Shown here one piece after another: positions 29,579-42,200 of a DNA stretch of 64,000 bases. How positions within the stretch are numbered: position 1 is the stretch's first letter; each line of letters starts with the position of its first letter. Source of the DNA: Kingdonia uniflora (Eukaryota; Streptophyta; Magnoliopsida; Ranunculales; Circaeasteraceae); assembly GCA_014058105.1 (NCBI GenBank), contig JACGCM010000669.1:3100001-3164000 (forward strand), in the 5' to 3' direction. Made by a program: the position numbers and the translations under genes. Under the pieces are notes generated by a model, which had not been told where the DNA came from, made no database searches, and was given only the letters and a program-made list of their open reading frames with translations.

Positions 29579-32500
29579 ATGCTTTGGGAGGTTGAGGACG
29601 TTATTTTATTGTACAAATTTCGGGACCCGAATCTCCTTATTGAAGCACTTACACATTCATCTTATCCCGGTGGCGTTAGTTACCAGCGTTTGGAGTTCTT
29701 GGGTGATGCGCTACTTGGAAATCTCTTCGCCAATTTTGTCTTCATTAAGTACCAGGACTTGGACCCCGGCCGTCTTTCTTTGATACGTGCCGCTAATATC
29801 AGCACAGAAAATCTTGCACGTGTCGCTGTTCGTTCTGGTTTATACCGCCATCTCCGTCACAATGCTAATGCTCTAGATGTCCAGGTAATTTTTTTCTCTT
29901 TTTGATGGATAGATATCATCATTAGTTTTGGTTTCATTTGTTCGTAATGGTTTATTTGAATGCATAAATGTGTTGCAGATTCAAGATTTTGTAACGGCTA
30001 TTCGTCAAGAAGGGGAGGTAGAACAGTTTGGTGGAAAAGTTAAGGCACCCAAGGTTTTAGCGGATATTGTAGAATCAGTTGCCGCTGCAATATACATTGA
30101 TCTCAATTACGATCTTAAACGACTGTGGGATGTAAGTAATCTATGATTCATAGTTTAAAATTTATCCCTTGTCTTAGTTATGTGTACTTAATATGTATGC
30201 ATTTTCAAATTTGATGCTTCCAGGTGTTCCAACATGTGTTAGAGCCGATGGTTACAAAGGATTGTTTACATGACCAGCCTGTTACTGTGTTGTACGAGCT
30301 CTGCCAAAAGCTAGGGAAGCAAGTGACGTTTGAACAAACTAGACGAGGGTCAAAGAACTATGCTACTGCTTATGTTGATGGCAAGGCTGTAGGTTCTGGC
30401 GTATCCGGTCAAAAACATACCGCGAAGCTTGATGCAGCAAGACTGGCTTTAGAGAATTTGCAAAGTTTGGTACCTACGTCAGTGGAGGTCGAGGGAAGTA
30501 CTTCGACGAAAGGATTTGTAGAAATCGATGGAGCAAAACAAAAGCTGCTTGAGTTTTGCGGCAAGGGCCGGTCACAAAAGCCCATTTACCGGTATAACAT
30601 TTTTTTCCCCAGAAGATATTACCACATACACACACATACACCATAGTGAATTATTTTGTTTTGCAAAGTTTCTACAGTTGAATGTGCATTATAGTTCTAA
30701 GATAAATACTAGTTCCATTTTGAGTCTTGACTATGGACAGACTAAATTGCTATTTGATTGCTCATTTAGTTAGTTTTGTGAGCGTGACAACTATAGCAAA
30801 TCAAAGTCCCATATGTTTATGTTAACATGTTAGAATGAAATAATGTATCTATAGAAGAAAACTTGTGCATACATCTCAATAATGGTTTGTGCTTTATGTA
30901 TATATTTTGCCTGCTCTTTCTACTTGACTCCAATATTCTGATTACTGGTTTTACACTCTTTTTTGTTACGATATTAGGAAATGTGAAGCAAGGCGTCTTA
31001 TTTTTTTGTTGACCAATAGAACACATCTTTTATGCCTTAAACATGAGGTAAGCGATATACTTAAATGTGAAGATTAGTACTTGACAAGATACGCATTTTG
31101 ACAACCTGTTCCGTCCAGTTGTAGTGTTTGGAAAGGGATCTTTCGTATATTAGAGGAACTTAGGAGCGACTTCGGGCTGGTTGTAGGTTGAGAGAATATA
31201 GTTGTTTTAAAAAGAAAGAAGTTGTAGATATTTGATATTCAAGGATTATCTGGTTTTGAACAGATTCTTACATAATATGTTGGAATTTAAGTGGCTTCCT
31301 ATTCTTTTTCTTTTCGGGTAGCAGCAAATGAGCTTTATTGTGTCTGGATCACTTGTAGATTATTTAGGGAAAGCTGGGACGTTGGAACAGAGGTTTACAT
31401 GAAAATGCAGGGTTTGGGAATGAGACCAACAGTGAGTCTGTGTCATTGATAGAATATTATGTTAAAGCAGCTGGCAAGCTAGAGATGTCTATGAGGCTGT
31501 GAGAGGATATGAAGTAAGCAGAAATTAGGCCTAATTATGGATTGTACACAATGATTGTTGAGTCCCATGCAAAATGGCGGAAACTTGATGTTGTGATGTC
31601 AGTTTTCTCCGATATGGAGAATGTTGGGTTTCAACCAACCCTGTCTATATATTCTTCACTCTAGACTGGTAAATTCTGCGATGAAGTTTTATAATTTGAT
31701 GAGAAGGCAGGTCTGAGACCAGGCTTAAGCAGATATACTGCTCTTTTAGCAGTGTTAGCAATTAAGAAGCTTGTGGACATGGCTGCCAAGATTTTACTAG
31801 AGATGAAAGCCGTGGGGTTCAACCTGGATGTGAGTGCTAGCGATATTTTAATAATCTATATTAAAGATTGTTCAGTTGATCTTGCTTTGAGGTGGTTCCG
31901 TTTTATGGGTTCGTTTGGATTTCGAAGAAACAACTTCATAATCAGGTCGCTCTTTGAATCGTGTATGAAAAAGGGTTTATTTAAATCTGCCGCTCCTCTC
32001 CTTGATACTTATGTGAAGTCTGGTGCAAAGGCTGATCTCTATCTATATGCATCATTCTTAGCCCACCTCGTGAGAAGCCAAGACGAGGAAAACAACAGAT
32101 ATTTGATGATGATTTTACGCTGTACGAAACATAGAGCACTCATTCATGCATGGACTCTTCATTGGTCCAGAGCAGAGGAAGAAACCTGTTTTGACATTTG
32201 TGAAGGAGTTCTTTCAGGGACTTGATTTTGAGTTGGAAAAAGGCACTGCGAGGTAGTTGTCTTTGATCAACACATTGCTTGGTCATTGGATTTTAGGAAC
32301 TTGTCAGTTGGAGCTGCTCTTATCGCCATTGTGCGCACACTCCACAGGTTTAGAAAGAGAATGTTGTACTATGGCGTTGTCCCAAGACGGATCAAATTGG
32401 TTACAGAACCCACTTTGAAGATTGTGATAGTGCAAATTTTGATTTCAGCGGAATCCCCATTCGAGGTCAGTAAGGTTGCTCTCAGAGCCCCCGGCGATTC

Positions 32501-35008
32501 CGTGCTGGAGTTGTTTAAGAAACTCGTCATTCAACAGTTTCTTTTAAGTGAGATTTTCTAGATCAGATTTCCTAATGCACAAGTTGAATACGATTTTTCC
32601 TAGCTTTGTACCTGAGATTTGATCTCTTTCCCCTCCTAAACTACTGGTTATGCAAATGCCAATGTAATATTCAGTAATATTGGAGACTAAATCATAGGTA
32701 TTGTATTTGTACTCTGGAAAAAATTGAAATAAACCCCAAGTTTATTTGATAGGAATACTCTATAAGAAGGATATCTTGAACCCAATAGTAGTTGGTCGAC
32801 CGTTAGCCGCTCCGTTATCAGACTCCTTACTTCAAACTCTTGTACGTGTTATTAATGATGCCCTGATAGTATTTGAGTAACTGGGGCCTCTTCTTCTTGA
32901 GGGTTGGTGTGAGAAGGTTGTGCCCATTTCAAACGGAGTTGAGTTGAGGTGAACCCCTCTGATAACCTCAAAACCTTATAACTTCTTTTCTGTTACAATC
33001 TTCTTTAGTTGGCGTATTCCTTTGCCTTGGATTTCAATATTGGGAATTAGAATCCTCAGTTACCCCGTTCTCTTCAGCCCAGGCTGCCTGGTTGGGATTG
33101 ACAACAGCAACAAAGAAGGATTAAAAGTTGCTCCCATATATCCACGTCGAGTCGATTTCACATTCTCGAGGTTCTCAACTGCAATATATGCTCCTTGTGA
33201 AAGCTTAAAAATGTTCTTCTTCCTGTCAAAAATTTTCATGGCTCCATCTGGTTGCCACCCACAAATATCTCTTTTGCGGAGTCATCTATCAAGCAAAACC
33301 TCTTTAGTGAGGTATTCTCGTTTTCAAAATGCGGAGAACAGGGTTTTGTCCCTTATACAGATTTCTCCATATGGTGTGCTTGGAAGGAGATCATGTCCCT
33401 TGGAACAGACTCTAAGCAGACATCAGCATTTGGCACTCTATGACCCACTGTACCGATCATCGATTGCCCATTTGGTAGTGAAACAAAACTAACCACACAA
33501 GATTATGTAAAACCATATCCTTGTAGTACATGAAAACATTATAAAGATTGGGATGTGTTCGTCCTATTGCAACTATGAGATGATAAACGACTTTTGGGCC
33601 GACTCAGATGACGGTATCCTGATAAAATCTCGATTATGTATGTTTAAGAGCTTATTGACCTTTTCTCGAAAATGCTCAACACATTTTACTGTTAAGAATC
33701 ACTTTGCTAGTTCATTTGCGGAACCTGTGCTATAAGTTCCATGTATCAGTATCCTATTCTAGTTCTTCTTTTTGTGGTGCATACTTACGCTTATTTCTGG
33801 GCACCGGCACCTATCCATGTGGAAATCTACCCTCAAAGAAGCCTTTAAGAAGAGCGCTGTCACTACCCTCATAATCGCTTGCCACTGTCCTCCTAGTTGT
33901 TTTTATATCCTCCTATGTTTTTGTAGGTCATGTGATTGCATATATATGATTTTTATATAGCCTTATATGGCAGTCAAGAGGTTGAACCCTTGTTAGTTAC
34001 TTACGTGTATCAGATTTGGAGTACTGCTGCTTTCTTAGGATTCTGTTTGTTACCTGTAGAATTGAAGCATTGCCAGGAAAAAGTTTCTTTTTGACTTGGG
34101 TTACTTCCCCGTGAAGTGTCAAGCAAGCCAATTTCGCTTAAGTCAACAAATTGATCATGAAATATGTTCAGGATCACATTCTATGCATCAACTGTTCTTT
34201 TACATTCCTGAGTTTTTGACTATCCATGATCTTCTATGTGTTTTTTGAGAAAGGCTTACAAGTAATATAACAATAATAAAAAGTTTGAGAACCTATCTTA
34301 TTTCCCTTTAAGAAAATACTGGGAAGGTCACGTTGTATGTGTTATTATTTATTTTCTTGAGAAAGATTGTACTTGTTAATATCATGCAGAGATAAACAAC
34401 AAAGTAGTCTGATTTGGTTTTATTTGTAGAAATAGATTAGAGAGAGAAAAATATTATTATTGAATTGATTATTTAGGTTACATCATACTCTCTATATATA
34501 GGAGAGAGATAGTAAACTACTTCTATGCATAACCAATGTGGGACTAAAATAACATAAAATAGCCTTGCTAATATTATTAACTGTATAATTCTTGCTCCCT
34601 GGCCATATAAAAAACCATGGGAACGTGTGGAAGTCCTTAGCGTCAGTTATGCTTACTTGAGATAGCAATGCAGAGGAGAAACTCGCACAATATTTTTTAC
34701 TTCTTCGACTCAATAAAACTAATGTAATAACATATCATTGTTTGTTTTTCCTTACTCTGTGTCAAATATAACGTAAATATATTCTTACACAACTATTTCT
34801 TGATATAACTTGCAGTATTGATAAAGAAGAGGGTCCGAGCCATAACAAGAGATTTGTATGCTCCGTTGAGATGCAGATTGGAAACGACGTATATGTGGTG
34901 CTGGGAGAAGAAAGGGCAAGATTGAAGGACGCAGAAAACTCTGCAGCTAGCATGATGCTTAATGTTTTTCAAGACTCGAAGAATGTGGTAGGGATTGTCG
35001 TTGAATAA
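29579..35008 (+). CDS. RTL3: Ribonuclease III-like protein 3 (RTL3 type)
   Basis: Four coding exons: 29579-29884, 29979-30131, 30224-30591 and 34816-35008. All have GT-AG borders and join in frame to give 339 residues. Residues about 1-150 are an RNase III domain with the signature QRLEFLGDALL and a second acidic pair in VLADIVESVAAAIYID, so the four metal-binding acidic residues (E and D of EFLGD, D and E of ADIVES) are kept. Two double-stranded RNA-binding domains follow: YELCQKLGKQVTFEQ..GSGVSGQKHTAKLDAARLAL, and a second one split by the 4.2-kb intron (KQKLLEFCGKGRSQKPIY joined to CSVEMQIGNDVYVVL..DAENSAASMML). Plant RTL proteins cleave double-stranded RNA and affect rRNA and small-RNA maturation. 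There is no helicase or PAZ domain, so it is not Dicer. The start at 29579 is the first in-frame ATG after a stop and fits the short N-termini of RTL3. The symbol reflects domain layout; RTL2 is possible. Confidence 0.88.
31322..32690 (+). pseudogene. PPR-SMR protein processed pseudogene (At1g79490-like)
   Basis: Inside intron 3 of the RTL gene, same strand. Ordered blocks: VDYLGKAGTL, MRPTVSL, IRPNYGLYTMIVESHAKW, KLDVVMSVFSDMENVGFQPT, KKLVDMAAKILLEMKAVGFN, VDLALRWFRFMGSFGF..NNFIIRSLFESCMKKGL, LYASFLAHLVRSQDEENNRY, FVKEFFQGLDFELEKGTAR, then DQHIAWSLD, RNLSVGAALIAIVRTLHRFR, KRMLYYGVVPRRIKLVTEPT, FEVSKVALRAPGDSVLE and DFLMHKLNTIFPS. These are the C-terminal PPR motifs and SMR-like domain of the EMB2217 (At1g79490) type organellar PPR protein, from memory of that family. 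The copy lacks the N-terminus, about 60 residues before DQHIAWS are missing or scrambled, and several frameshifts and stops are present. Continuity without introns points to a retrocopy. Confidence 0.82.
32827..33740 (-). pseudogene. Long-chain acyl-CoA synthetase (LACS) pseudogene
   Basis: Minus strand, also inside RTL intron 3. Blocks in order: SFVSLPNGQSMIGTVGHRVP, NADVCLESVPRDM, ICIRDKTLFS (over frames), LIDDSAKEIFVGGNQMEP, KIFDRKKNIFKLSQGAYIAV (over frames), ENLENVKSTRRGYMGAT, LLLLSIPTRQPGLKRTG, AKEYAN, KGFEVIRGVHLNSTPFEMG, KKKRPQLLKYYQGIINNTYK and a stop at 32829-32827. These match the C-terminal third of peroxisomal/ER-type plant LACS (LACS1-5-like), including the DRKKNIFKLSQGEY motif region. 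Plant LACS genes have many introns; none remain here, so this is a retropseudogene. Its 3' end is about 140 bases from the 3' end of the PPR retrocopy, so the two are tail to tail. Confidence 0.82.
33745..34815. other. Rest of RTL intron 3
   Basis: Intronic, no gene. A short element-like patch at 34425-34600 holds the string ACCAATGTGGGACTAA, a motif also seen in the hairpin element at 17.9-18.2 kb, next to GAGAGA runs. Confidence 0.4.
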
Positions 35009-35845
35009 GTGCAATTCTCCTCTGTTTGGTGTATAGGTAGAATGTACTGTTAAAAAAAGAAAGAAATATGACATGTTTTGTGCTTGGTTCTAATTAGATT
35101 GTTTTAACTTAAGTGAAAATCGAAGAAGACTGAAGTTTTAATTGTAGGATTAACCTACTTGTGATATATAAGTCGAAGCGTCTTTTGTACTTTGCTGGTG
35201 TAATTCTGTATTATTATGTGCATTTCTGATACCGGGACATGGCTGGTTATTGGGTGAATCGGATAGTTATCCTTACATTTGGTCTGGCAAAAGAATATCT
35301 TGCCTTGGTTCTGTAACTTCTGTTTAAGCATTATGCTTGCTACATGTTTCCTTAGTTAAAGATCTTGGATAAAGTGAGATCCTACTAATTTTGTTCGAGA
35401 GTCACGCTCATCTTTGGGGTAAACTTGTTCATATACCCAACATAAATGTTTGCTGCCCCTATAATTTTTAATCTTGTACAATCTTTTGCCATAAAAGACT
35501 CTAGCTTCAAGGTCGACTATGGCCTGTTGCTTGTAAGACATTGCAGATTTATGAGAAGAAGTTCATGACTCTTGTTTTCTTATTCTTTGTAACACCACAA
35601 AAGAGAAGGAAACGATGAACGGAAAAGACAAACAACTAACAATTAATAGCTACCAAGTGGTGGTTGTACCTCTCCACCTAGAGAGAGAGATGGTGGGGTT
35701 GAAAACTTAGGGTTACGGATCCCTAATATAAAACTGGCTTGCCTTGCAAAAAAACAAAACAATTTGTAGCTCATATTTTTCCTTGCCTATTAAAAAAAAC
35801 ACTCACTTCCATTGCTTGATTTAGAACATCTTTAACAGTTCTCTT
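35009..35845. other. Intergenic region RTL-NAC
   Basis: No gene. The first ~250 bases should hold the RTL 3' UTR. The patch 35600-35740 with AACACCACAAAAGAGAAGG to CTTGGTGGTTGTACCTC and GAGAGAGAGATGG resembles small repeat debris. Confidence 0.35.
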
Positions 35846-36250
35846 GATGCTGGTGAGCCTGAGCTCTAGGCACCAGTTAAAATGCGGTTGGACCCCAAAA
35901 ACCACCTCCTACAAAAAACTGAGTGAAAAAAAGCATCTCAACTAAGTAAAAGAACCATATAACTCTTGTAATTTGACATGAGCCCATGTTCTCAAGGGAA
36001 GCTCTGAAGCTCCAAATTTGACATGAACCCCCAACTCAATATTATTTTTTTAAGGAAGAAGCTGGCAGACCCCAGCTCAAATACTGTGCCATCGACATCC
36101 CTCAACTCTACGCCAAACGTCTTCAAGCAGTTTAGGAGCATACTAAAAAGACAACAAACAAAAAAGCGCGAAACGTTTCCCACTTTTCACCAAAACCAAA
36201 GACTCAAATCACACGAAAGAATCTCTCTCTCTCTCTCTTAGTTAGCAAAG

Positions 36251-39200
36251 ATGCTTGAGATATCATCAATGTTTCCTGGATTCAGATTCTCTCCAACAGA
36301 TCAAGAACTGCTATCTCACTATCTCAAGAGAAAGATTGAGGGATTAGGAGGAGGAGAGAAGAAGAAGAAGAAGACTAGTAGTAGTAACGATGTCATTCCT
36401 GAAGTTGAAATTTGCAAATACGAGCCCTGGGATTTGCCAGGTTAGTAGTAGTAATATATATGATATATGAATCAAGTAGGTTAAATGAGGGATTGCAACT
36501 AGCTATATTCTGAGGCATGTTTGAGAGAAGGATTACAATTCGGCTGTTTCTATGTTGGTTTTTGTTAAGGTAGAGCTCATGAAAGAGGATGTAACTTGGT
36601 ACTTACTTTGTTGAATGTGACCATCTCAAGGACTTGGCTTTTAAAAATTCCCAATTCCCTCAATCTTCTTGGAACACAGTGTACTCTTCATTAATCATAA
36701 CAACAAAAGTTCCAATGATCTGATGCTTATTTGTAGCTGTTGTTACTGCTTTTCCACATGAATTGTTGTCGGTGATGGACAGATCAAATGAGTCTTCGTG
36801 GCAATGGTTACAATAGTAGTAACTCATATTAATGCTATTGTCACCCTCATCACACATACCTTATTCATTTCCTCCATCAATTATCTCTTTAGATCAAGAT
36901 ATTCTCCCAACGTTTCTTCATCAATATATAGCTAAGGTTTTTAAAAAATTGAGGAGGAAGGAAAGCATATTGAAATGCTATAAAAACAAATTTGAGGCCC
37001 ATTTCTCTGCCCTAAGAATAGTACAAAGAACACACAAGGGCATAATCGATTACAATCAAATTCCTCTCAAGCCCTAAGTCTCTCTCTCAGAACTTTGATT
37101 GATCTAACATCCTCTAATCTTGCCTAGCCTTGCCCCTTTATGAGGGTTACAAGTTCCTAGTTACAAAATAGGACAATTATGCCCCTAAACGCCTAAACAA
37201 TAGGCTGAATCTCTCCTCTATTCGAACAGAACAAATCTATGTTCGAGCATAAAAAAGTGTATTCGAATAGATTAAAAGTCTGTTCGAACAGAACACTCAG
37301 ACAGGTATTTCTTCGAATAGACATAAAAGTCTATTCGAATAAAAATGAGTTTAGTCTGTTCGAATAGATTTTTAAAAAGCCTAAAAATGACCCAGATCTT
37401 CCTGGATCATCTAAGCACCGGTTCAAATGCTTCAGTAGTAGTTGGTGCTTGGCAGACCCCCCAAAACAACCGTCAAGACCACTTCCTATAAAATTGCGTG
37501 AAAACACCACTCGACAAAGTGCGAAAAGCGCATAACTTTTATGTGCCTCTTTTAATGTTGCCTCGTCCAACTTTAGGCGAGCTTTGCACTCATAATGAGA
37601 GCTTGGAGAAAACTTAAATCCACCATCTCATAAGCAAGTGCCTGAACAAGACTTGCATGCCACTCACAATGTCTTTCAAACAGTCCCACACGTCATTCAC
37701 GATCACTCAATACTACGCCAAATGTCTACCCAAATCAGGTAGGAGCATAATTGATCTGGGATGACCCCATAGAAAGGTAGACTCCTAAAGGAAGTAGGGC
37801 TTCCCAACAAGGTTCTCCTCTTCTCTTGGAAGTCCACTCTTTTAGGAAGTAGCACTCCTACTTTAATTACTGTTTTTAGGAAGTCCACTTCATCAGGAAG
37901 TAGGACTCCTTATCACTTAAAGAATACACTCCTTGTTGGAGTATAATTCCATTGTAGAAGTAGGGGATTTCGACTTCTATAAATATAGGCCAATTGTAAT
38001 AGGAGTAGGATTTGAATTTCACTATAAATAAGCATTGCAACCCTAAAAGGGGCAATCAAACATCTCTAGATTGTAATCATTTTTTTGAGCAATAAAGAGA
38101 AAACCCTAGAAAAAAATATCCTCAAATTCTGATTGTGTTCTTCGTTTCTTTTTCGATTATTGTCTTCTATCAGATTGTAGATTAAGTGATATCAGTGCAG
38201 ATTCCGTTCAACTGGGGAGTTATTGTTGTTTATGGTCTCAACGCGTGACCGTCTCAAGCTATCTGGCGAAGATCTTGTTAGAGGTTTAACGACTCACAGG
38301 AAACCAACTTCGAAGAAGAAGAACAACACGAACATCATGTTTGAAGACGATGATCGAGTCACGAAATTTGATGTTTTTTTAGCCATCTCTACTGGACGAA
38401 GACTCCACAATAGCCACTTGTTTGCCATTAATTGATGATTGATGGATTGAGCAAGATCTTTTGAAGGAGGACGGTGTTTTAGATAGGAAGGTAACTGTAA
38501 CCAGTAGGGGGAACATTGAGCCTTTCAGGATTGGTCGAAAGGGTCAACTTCCTAGCAAATCCAAAGGTACAGTCGTGATAAGAGGACTTCCGAGTTTCCC
38601 TATCACAAGTTCTAGCTAGGTTCCAAGTTGGGGGAGCCATGATCCTAGAGGATCCCGTAGAAAGATGGAATCCTAAGGGAAGTAGAACTTCCCAACTTCC
38701 CCACAAGGTTCTCCTCTTATTTAGGAAGTCCACTCATTTAGGAAGTAGGACTCCTACTTTAATTGTTGTTTCTAGGAAGTCCAGGAAGTATGACTCCTTA
38801 TTACTTGAGGAATACAATCTTTGTTGGAGTAAAATTCCATTGTAGAAGTAGGGGATTTCCATTTATATATATATATATATACCAATTGTAATAAGAGTAG
38901 GATTCAAATTCCACTCTATAAATAGGCATTGTAATCAAGCCTCTCTAGATTGTAATAAATTTTTTGAGCAATAAAAAGAAAACCCAAAGGAAATTTCCTC
39001 AAATTGGGATTGTTCTTTCTTCTCTTTTCGATTTTAACTGTTCTTCTATAGATTGTGGATTAATAATAAAGACAAATATGAAACTGTTTCCCACTTTTCA
39101 CCAACAACGAGAGAGAGAGGGAGAGGGAAGCTAAGGAGACTAACTGAAATCATACGAAAGAATCTAGAGATGTTTTCGGGTTTCAGATTCTCTTCAACAA

Positions 39201-42200
39201 ATCAAGAGCTAGTATCTCACTATTTGAAGAGGAAGATTGAGTGATTAGTGGGGAAGAGTAATGATGAGGTCATTACTGAAGTTGTGAAGTAGATTCGAGC
39301 CTTGGATTTGCCATGTTATTAGTCTCTTTTTATTTGTACCACTCTGGTTTGTAGAACCTTTAAATCATGTAATTTTATTTTTGAAAACTAGTTCATGTGA
39401 ACATTAAAGATAAAGCTAGAAAGAGTGATAGCTGATATCTCTGAATTGCAAGGGTGTTTGTGAAATAGAGCGGGGTTAGGATGCCAAAATGGGACTTGTC
39501 AGCGGTACGACATAACCCATAGTATCTATAGGCAGCCGTAAAGATTCGAAGGTAACAAAGTCCTCCAAGGTAAAAAAAACATCATGGAGTTCACATGATG
39601 ACTCATCTACTTAGCCACAAAAGAATCAAAGCACCCCTTTCATCTTCACCGTCGCTTCACTTTACTAGAAAACCACATATTTTGATGAAATAATATTTTT
39701 ATCTTTCCTTTGTTGTTTTCATTCGAATATCCTCGCATTCCTTTCAAGCCAAATTGCATATAACTGCAAAAGGGAAAAACGGTCATATATTCGTATCCCG
39801 CCCAAAAAGATTATTCAAGTTCAATTCAGATAAGAGGATCATTATACTTCTAGGATGTGGCTAGGTAAAATTGTTTTGATAAAGAAATCAATCCTAATTT
39901 CCCAGGCGAAAAGATAATATAGGAAAAGATAGTTTATGGATTCCCCATCATGCTACACACAAAACAATAACTCGTATCTTAAACTTGTGTTTGCTTAAAT
40001 TATCAATAGTCAAAGACTCAAAGCCTTATTCAATTAGACAATCCAAGCAAAAAAAATACGACTTTAGCCAGAAGTTTAGGGACTAATTTTAATGGAAAGA
40101 TGTCAATAGTCCTAAAGTTGTTTGATGATGGAGACTAATTGTTGAAAGAATAAACATGTCTAAGTAGCAAAATGCATTATACATTACTTATAAATATTGA
40201 TTGAGCATATTATTAATACCCCATCCTAAAACAAGAAAATGTAATGGTTTTATATTTGGAAAGTTAAAAAGAAGCTCAAATAGTAACAGTAATATAAATA
40301 TTAGTAGGTTATCTACAGCAACAATAAATAGCTGGCTTGGTAATTATCTGAATCATCAACTAGAAGTAATGTGTTCAAACCTACGAAAATATGTTTATAC
40401 AAAGTATATATCCTTGGGTTGAGCGGGGACGGTAAACACAAGCCCTAGCCCAACCTAAATTTTTTGAATTAGGAAGAAAACTCATCCCTACATGATCCCA
40501 ATCCCTAATACAGTTGCACAAACCCAATCACAACCAGGTTGGGTTTTGGGTTGGACGGGTTCAAACCGCCCAACTTGCAGTTCTAATCCAGGGCAGCCAC
40601 TTGTATTTTTTCCTTCCGCTCCTGATCTCAATATCAATCGTATTGTTGGAGACGCGGTTTCTGAATATTGTGACTGTTCTGTTACATCATTATATTGGAA
40701 GTACTGCACACAAGATCAAACGTGTAATAGAAGAAGAAAAAAAATTAGAGAACACCTACTCAACTTATGTTCCACTGTATAATAGGAATAGTAGGCGTCA
40801 AACTGCTTTATACATATTTTCTTATTACATGGTCTGTTTTATTACTGTTGTTGGTATAGTGTATACACCTTTATCTTTATAGACTTCTTTGTTAGGATTT
40901 ATTGCTTGATGGTTTTCTGATCCACCTCTATTCTGGCTGGGTAGTTTATGCATCTAACATAGAACATTTAGATAAAAATGGAGTAAAAGATGCAGCTTTG
41001 ATTGCCATTTCAGTTTGGGATTAGTAGAAGCTGAACCTTAATTCGACATGTAAACAGCCAAGTTCACCATCACATGTTTCTTGGTTCTCTCCCAGCAATT
41101 TAAAAGCTGGGTAAGCTGGAGCACAGTCATACTCAATCAAGTTATCTTGCAACAATTCTTATCATTATCATTTGAGTCTAGCTCCAGAAAATTACTAATT
41201 CTGACTCAATTGTGTCAATCTTGAAAGATTATTTCACTAGACTCTTTTTTTGTAAGCAAGATTATTCACTAGTCAGTCATCTCAATATACTGCTGCAATA
41301 TTTTCCTGATACAAGTACTGTCTCTCATCTATTTCATATGTTCTTATTGCTAATTATCATTTTAATTCAGTGGATCTTGTTTCTGTATTACATAGATTTC
41401 ATCAGTTTCTATATTAGCTTCTTAATCTCCAAAATATGTATCAGTGGAGAACTTACCCGCCATTGAATAGCTTTTTTCCGATTGGACTTTAGTTTCGAGA
41501 TTTTCTACGCATAGTATTGGATTTCTTCTTTCTAATCCATACTAATATTTCTACGCATAGTACCTAGAAATGAAATACTAGGGGTTTTGTTAGTGGCTAA
41601 GTTGTAAGGTTTGGTCCTATTAAGTGTTCATCTTGGATATTGAAAACTGACAACTGCTGGTTTATTTGCAACCAGCCAAATCTATCGTTCCATCCGATCA
41701 TGAGTGGTTCTTTTTTTCTCCTACGGATAGGAAATACCCAAACGGCTCGCAAGCTAGGAGAGCTACTGAAGTTGGGTTTTGGAAAGCAACGGGGAAAGAG
41801 CGTGTCATAAAGTCAGGTTCCAATATCATAGGCACGAAAAGGACTCTGGTATTCCACATAGGCCGTGCGCCAAAAGGGGAGAGAACAGACTGGATAATGC
41901 ATGAGTATTGCATTAAAGGACACAATCTGGATAAACTTCAGGTGATTAAGTAGTTGTTAACCATTATTTACTAATTTTGGATAGACACTGTATGTTGTTG
42001 TCTTCAATTTGGTCATTGATTTTGATACATTTAATTCAATTACTATTTTCTGTTGTATATTTCTTAAGTTGCAGACCCACGGCATAGATGGATTTCTTGC
42101 AACTTGTTTTGGACTTGAAACTTCTTATGAATTTTTTTGTGCTGGATAGTCTAACAGTGATGTAACTTGGAAATATGTGTTTTTGATATAATATATATAT

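Larger units (their letters stand above)
37752..39062 (+). mobile_element. TRIM-like mini-retrotransposon
   Basis: A 1311-bp element with two direct LTRs (37752-38184, 433 bp; 38640-39062, 423 bp). Both begin TGATC and end GATTGT(A/G)GATTA. Perfect 5-bp target duplications ATAAT flank it (37747-37751 and 39063-39067). Two bases after the left LTR is TGATATCAGTGC (38187-38198), 10 of 12 matching the tRNA-iMet primer site. A G-rich polypurine tract (TTGGGGGAG, 38629-38635) precedes the right LTR. The ~455-bp interior has only a short open stretch ([18 protein letters not shown]..) and no gag or pol. This fits a terminal-repeat retrotransposon in miniature. LTRs carry TATAAATA-type boxes and a CTCTAGATTGTAA block. 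An (AT)n run interrupts the right LTR at 38864-38880. Confidence 0.88.
37406..39318 (+). pseudogene. Broken tandem copy of NAC 5' region and exon 1
   Basis: A second copy of the upstream region and first exon of the NAC gene, lying in intron 1 of the first. Upstream similarity (CTACGCCAAA(C/T)GTCT, TAGGAGCATA) resumes after the TRIM insertion with GTTTCCCACTTTTCACCAA. The exon copy starts at 39170 as [20 protein letters not shown], then stops at RKIE (TGA 39242-39244). A further stop and a lost splice donor (GATTTGCCATGTTATT where the intact copy has CCAGGTTAGT) follow. It lacks exons 2-4, so transcripts from the intact exon 1 probably skip it. Read as a tandem duplication of the gene start followed by TRIM insertion and decay. 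Confidence 0.83.

Noticed and set aside
33022..33492. 156-residue plus-strand open frame
   Set aside because: It is the antisense shadow of the LACS pseudogene, whose minus-strand reading matches the family motif by motif.
36660..36857. Minus-strand open frame in NAC intron 1
   Set aside because: Short, no family, inside an intron; coding not supported.
40488..40882. Overlapping open frames on both strands
   Set aside because: GC-richer patch with open frames in three readings and no domain; none has intron or start support.
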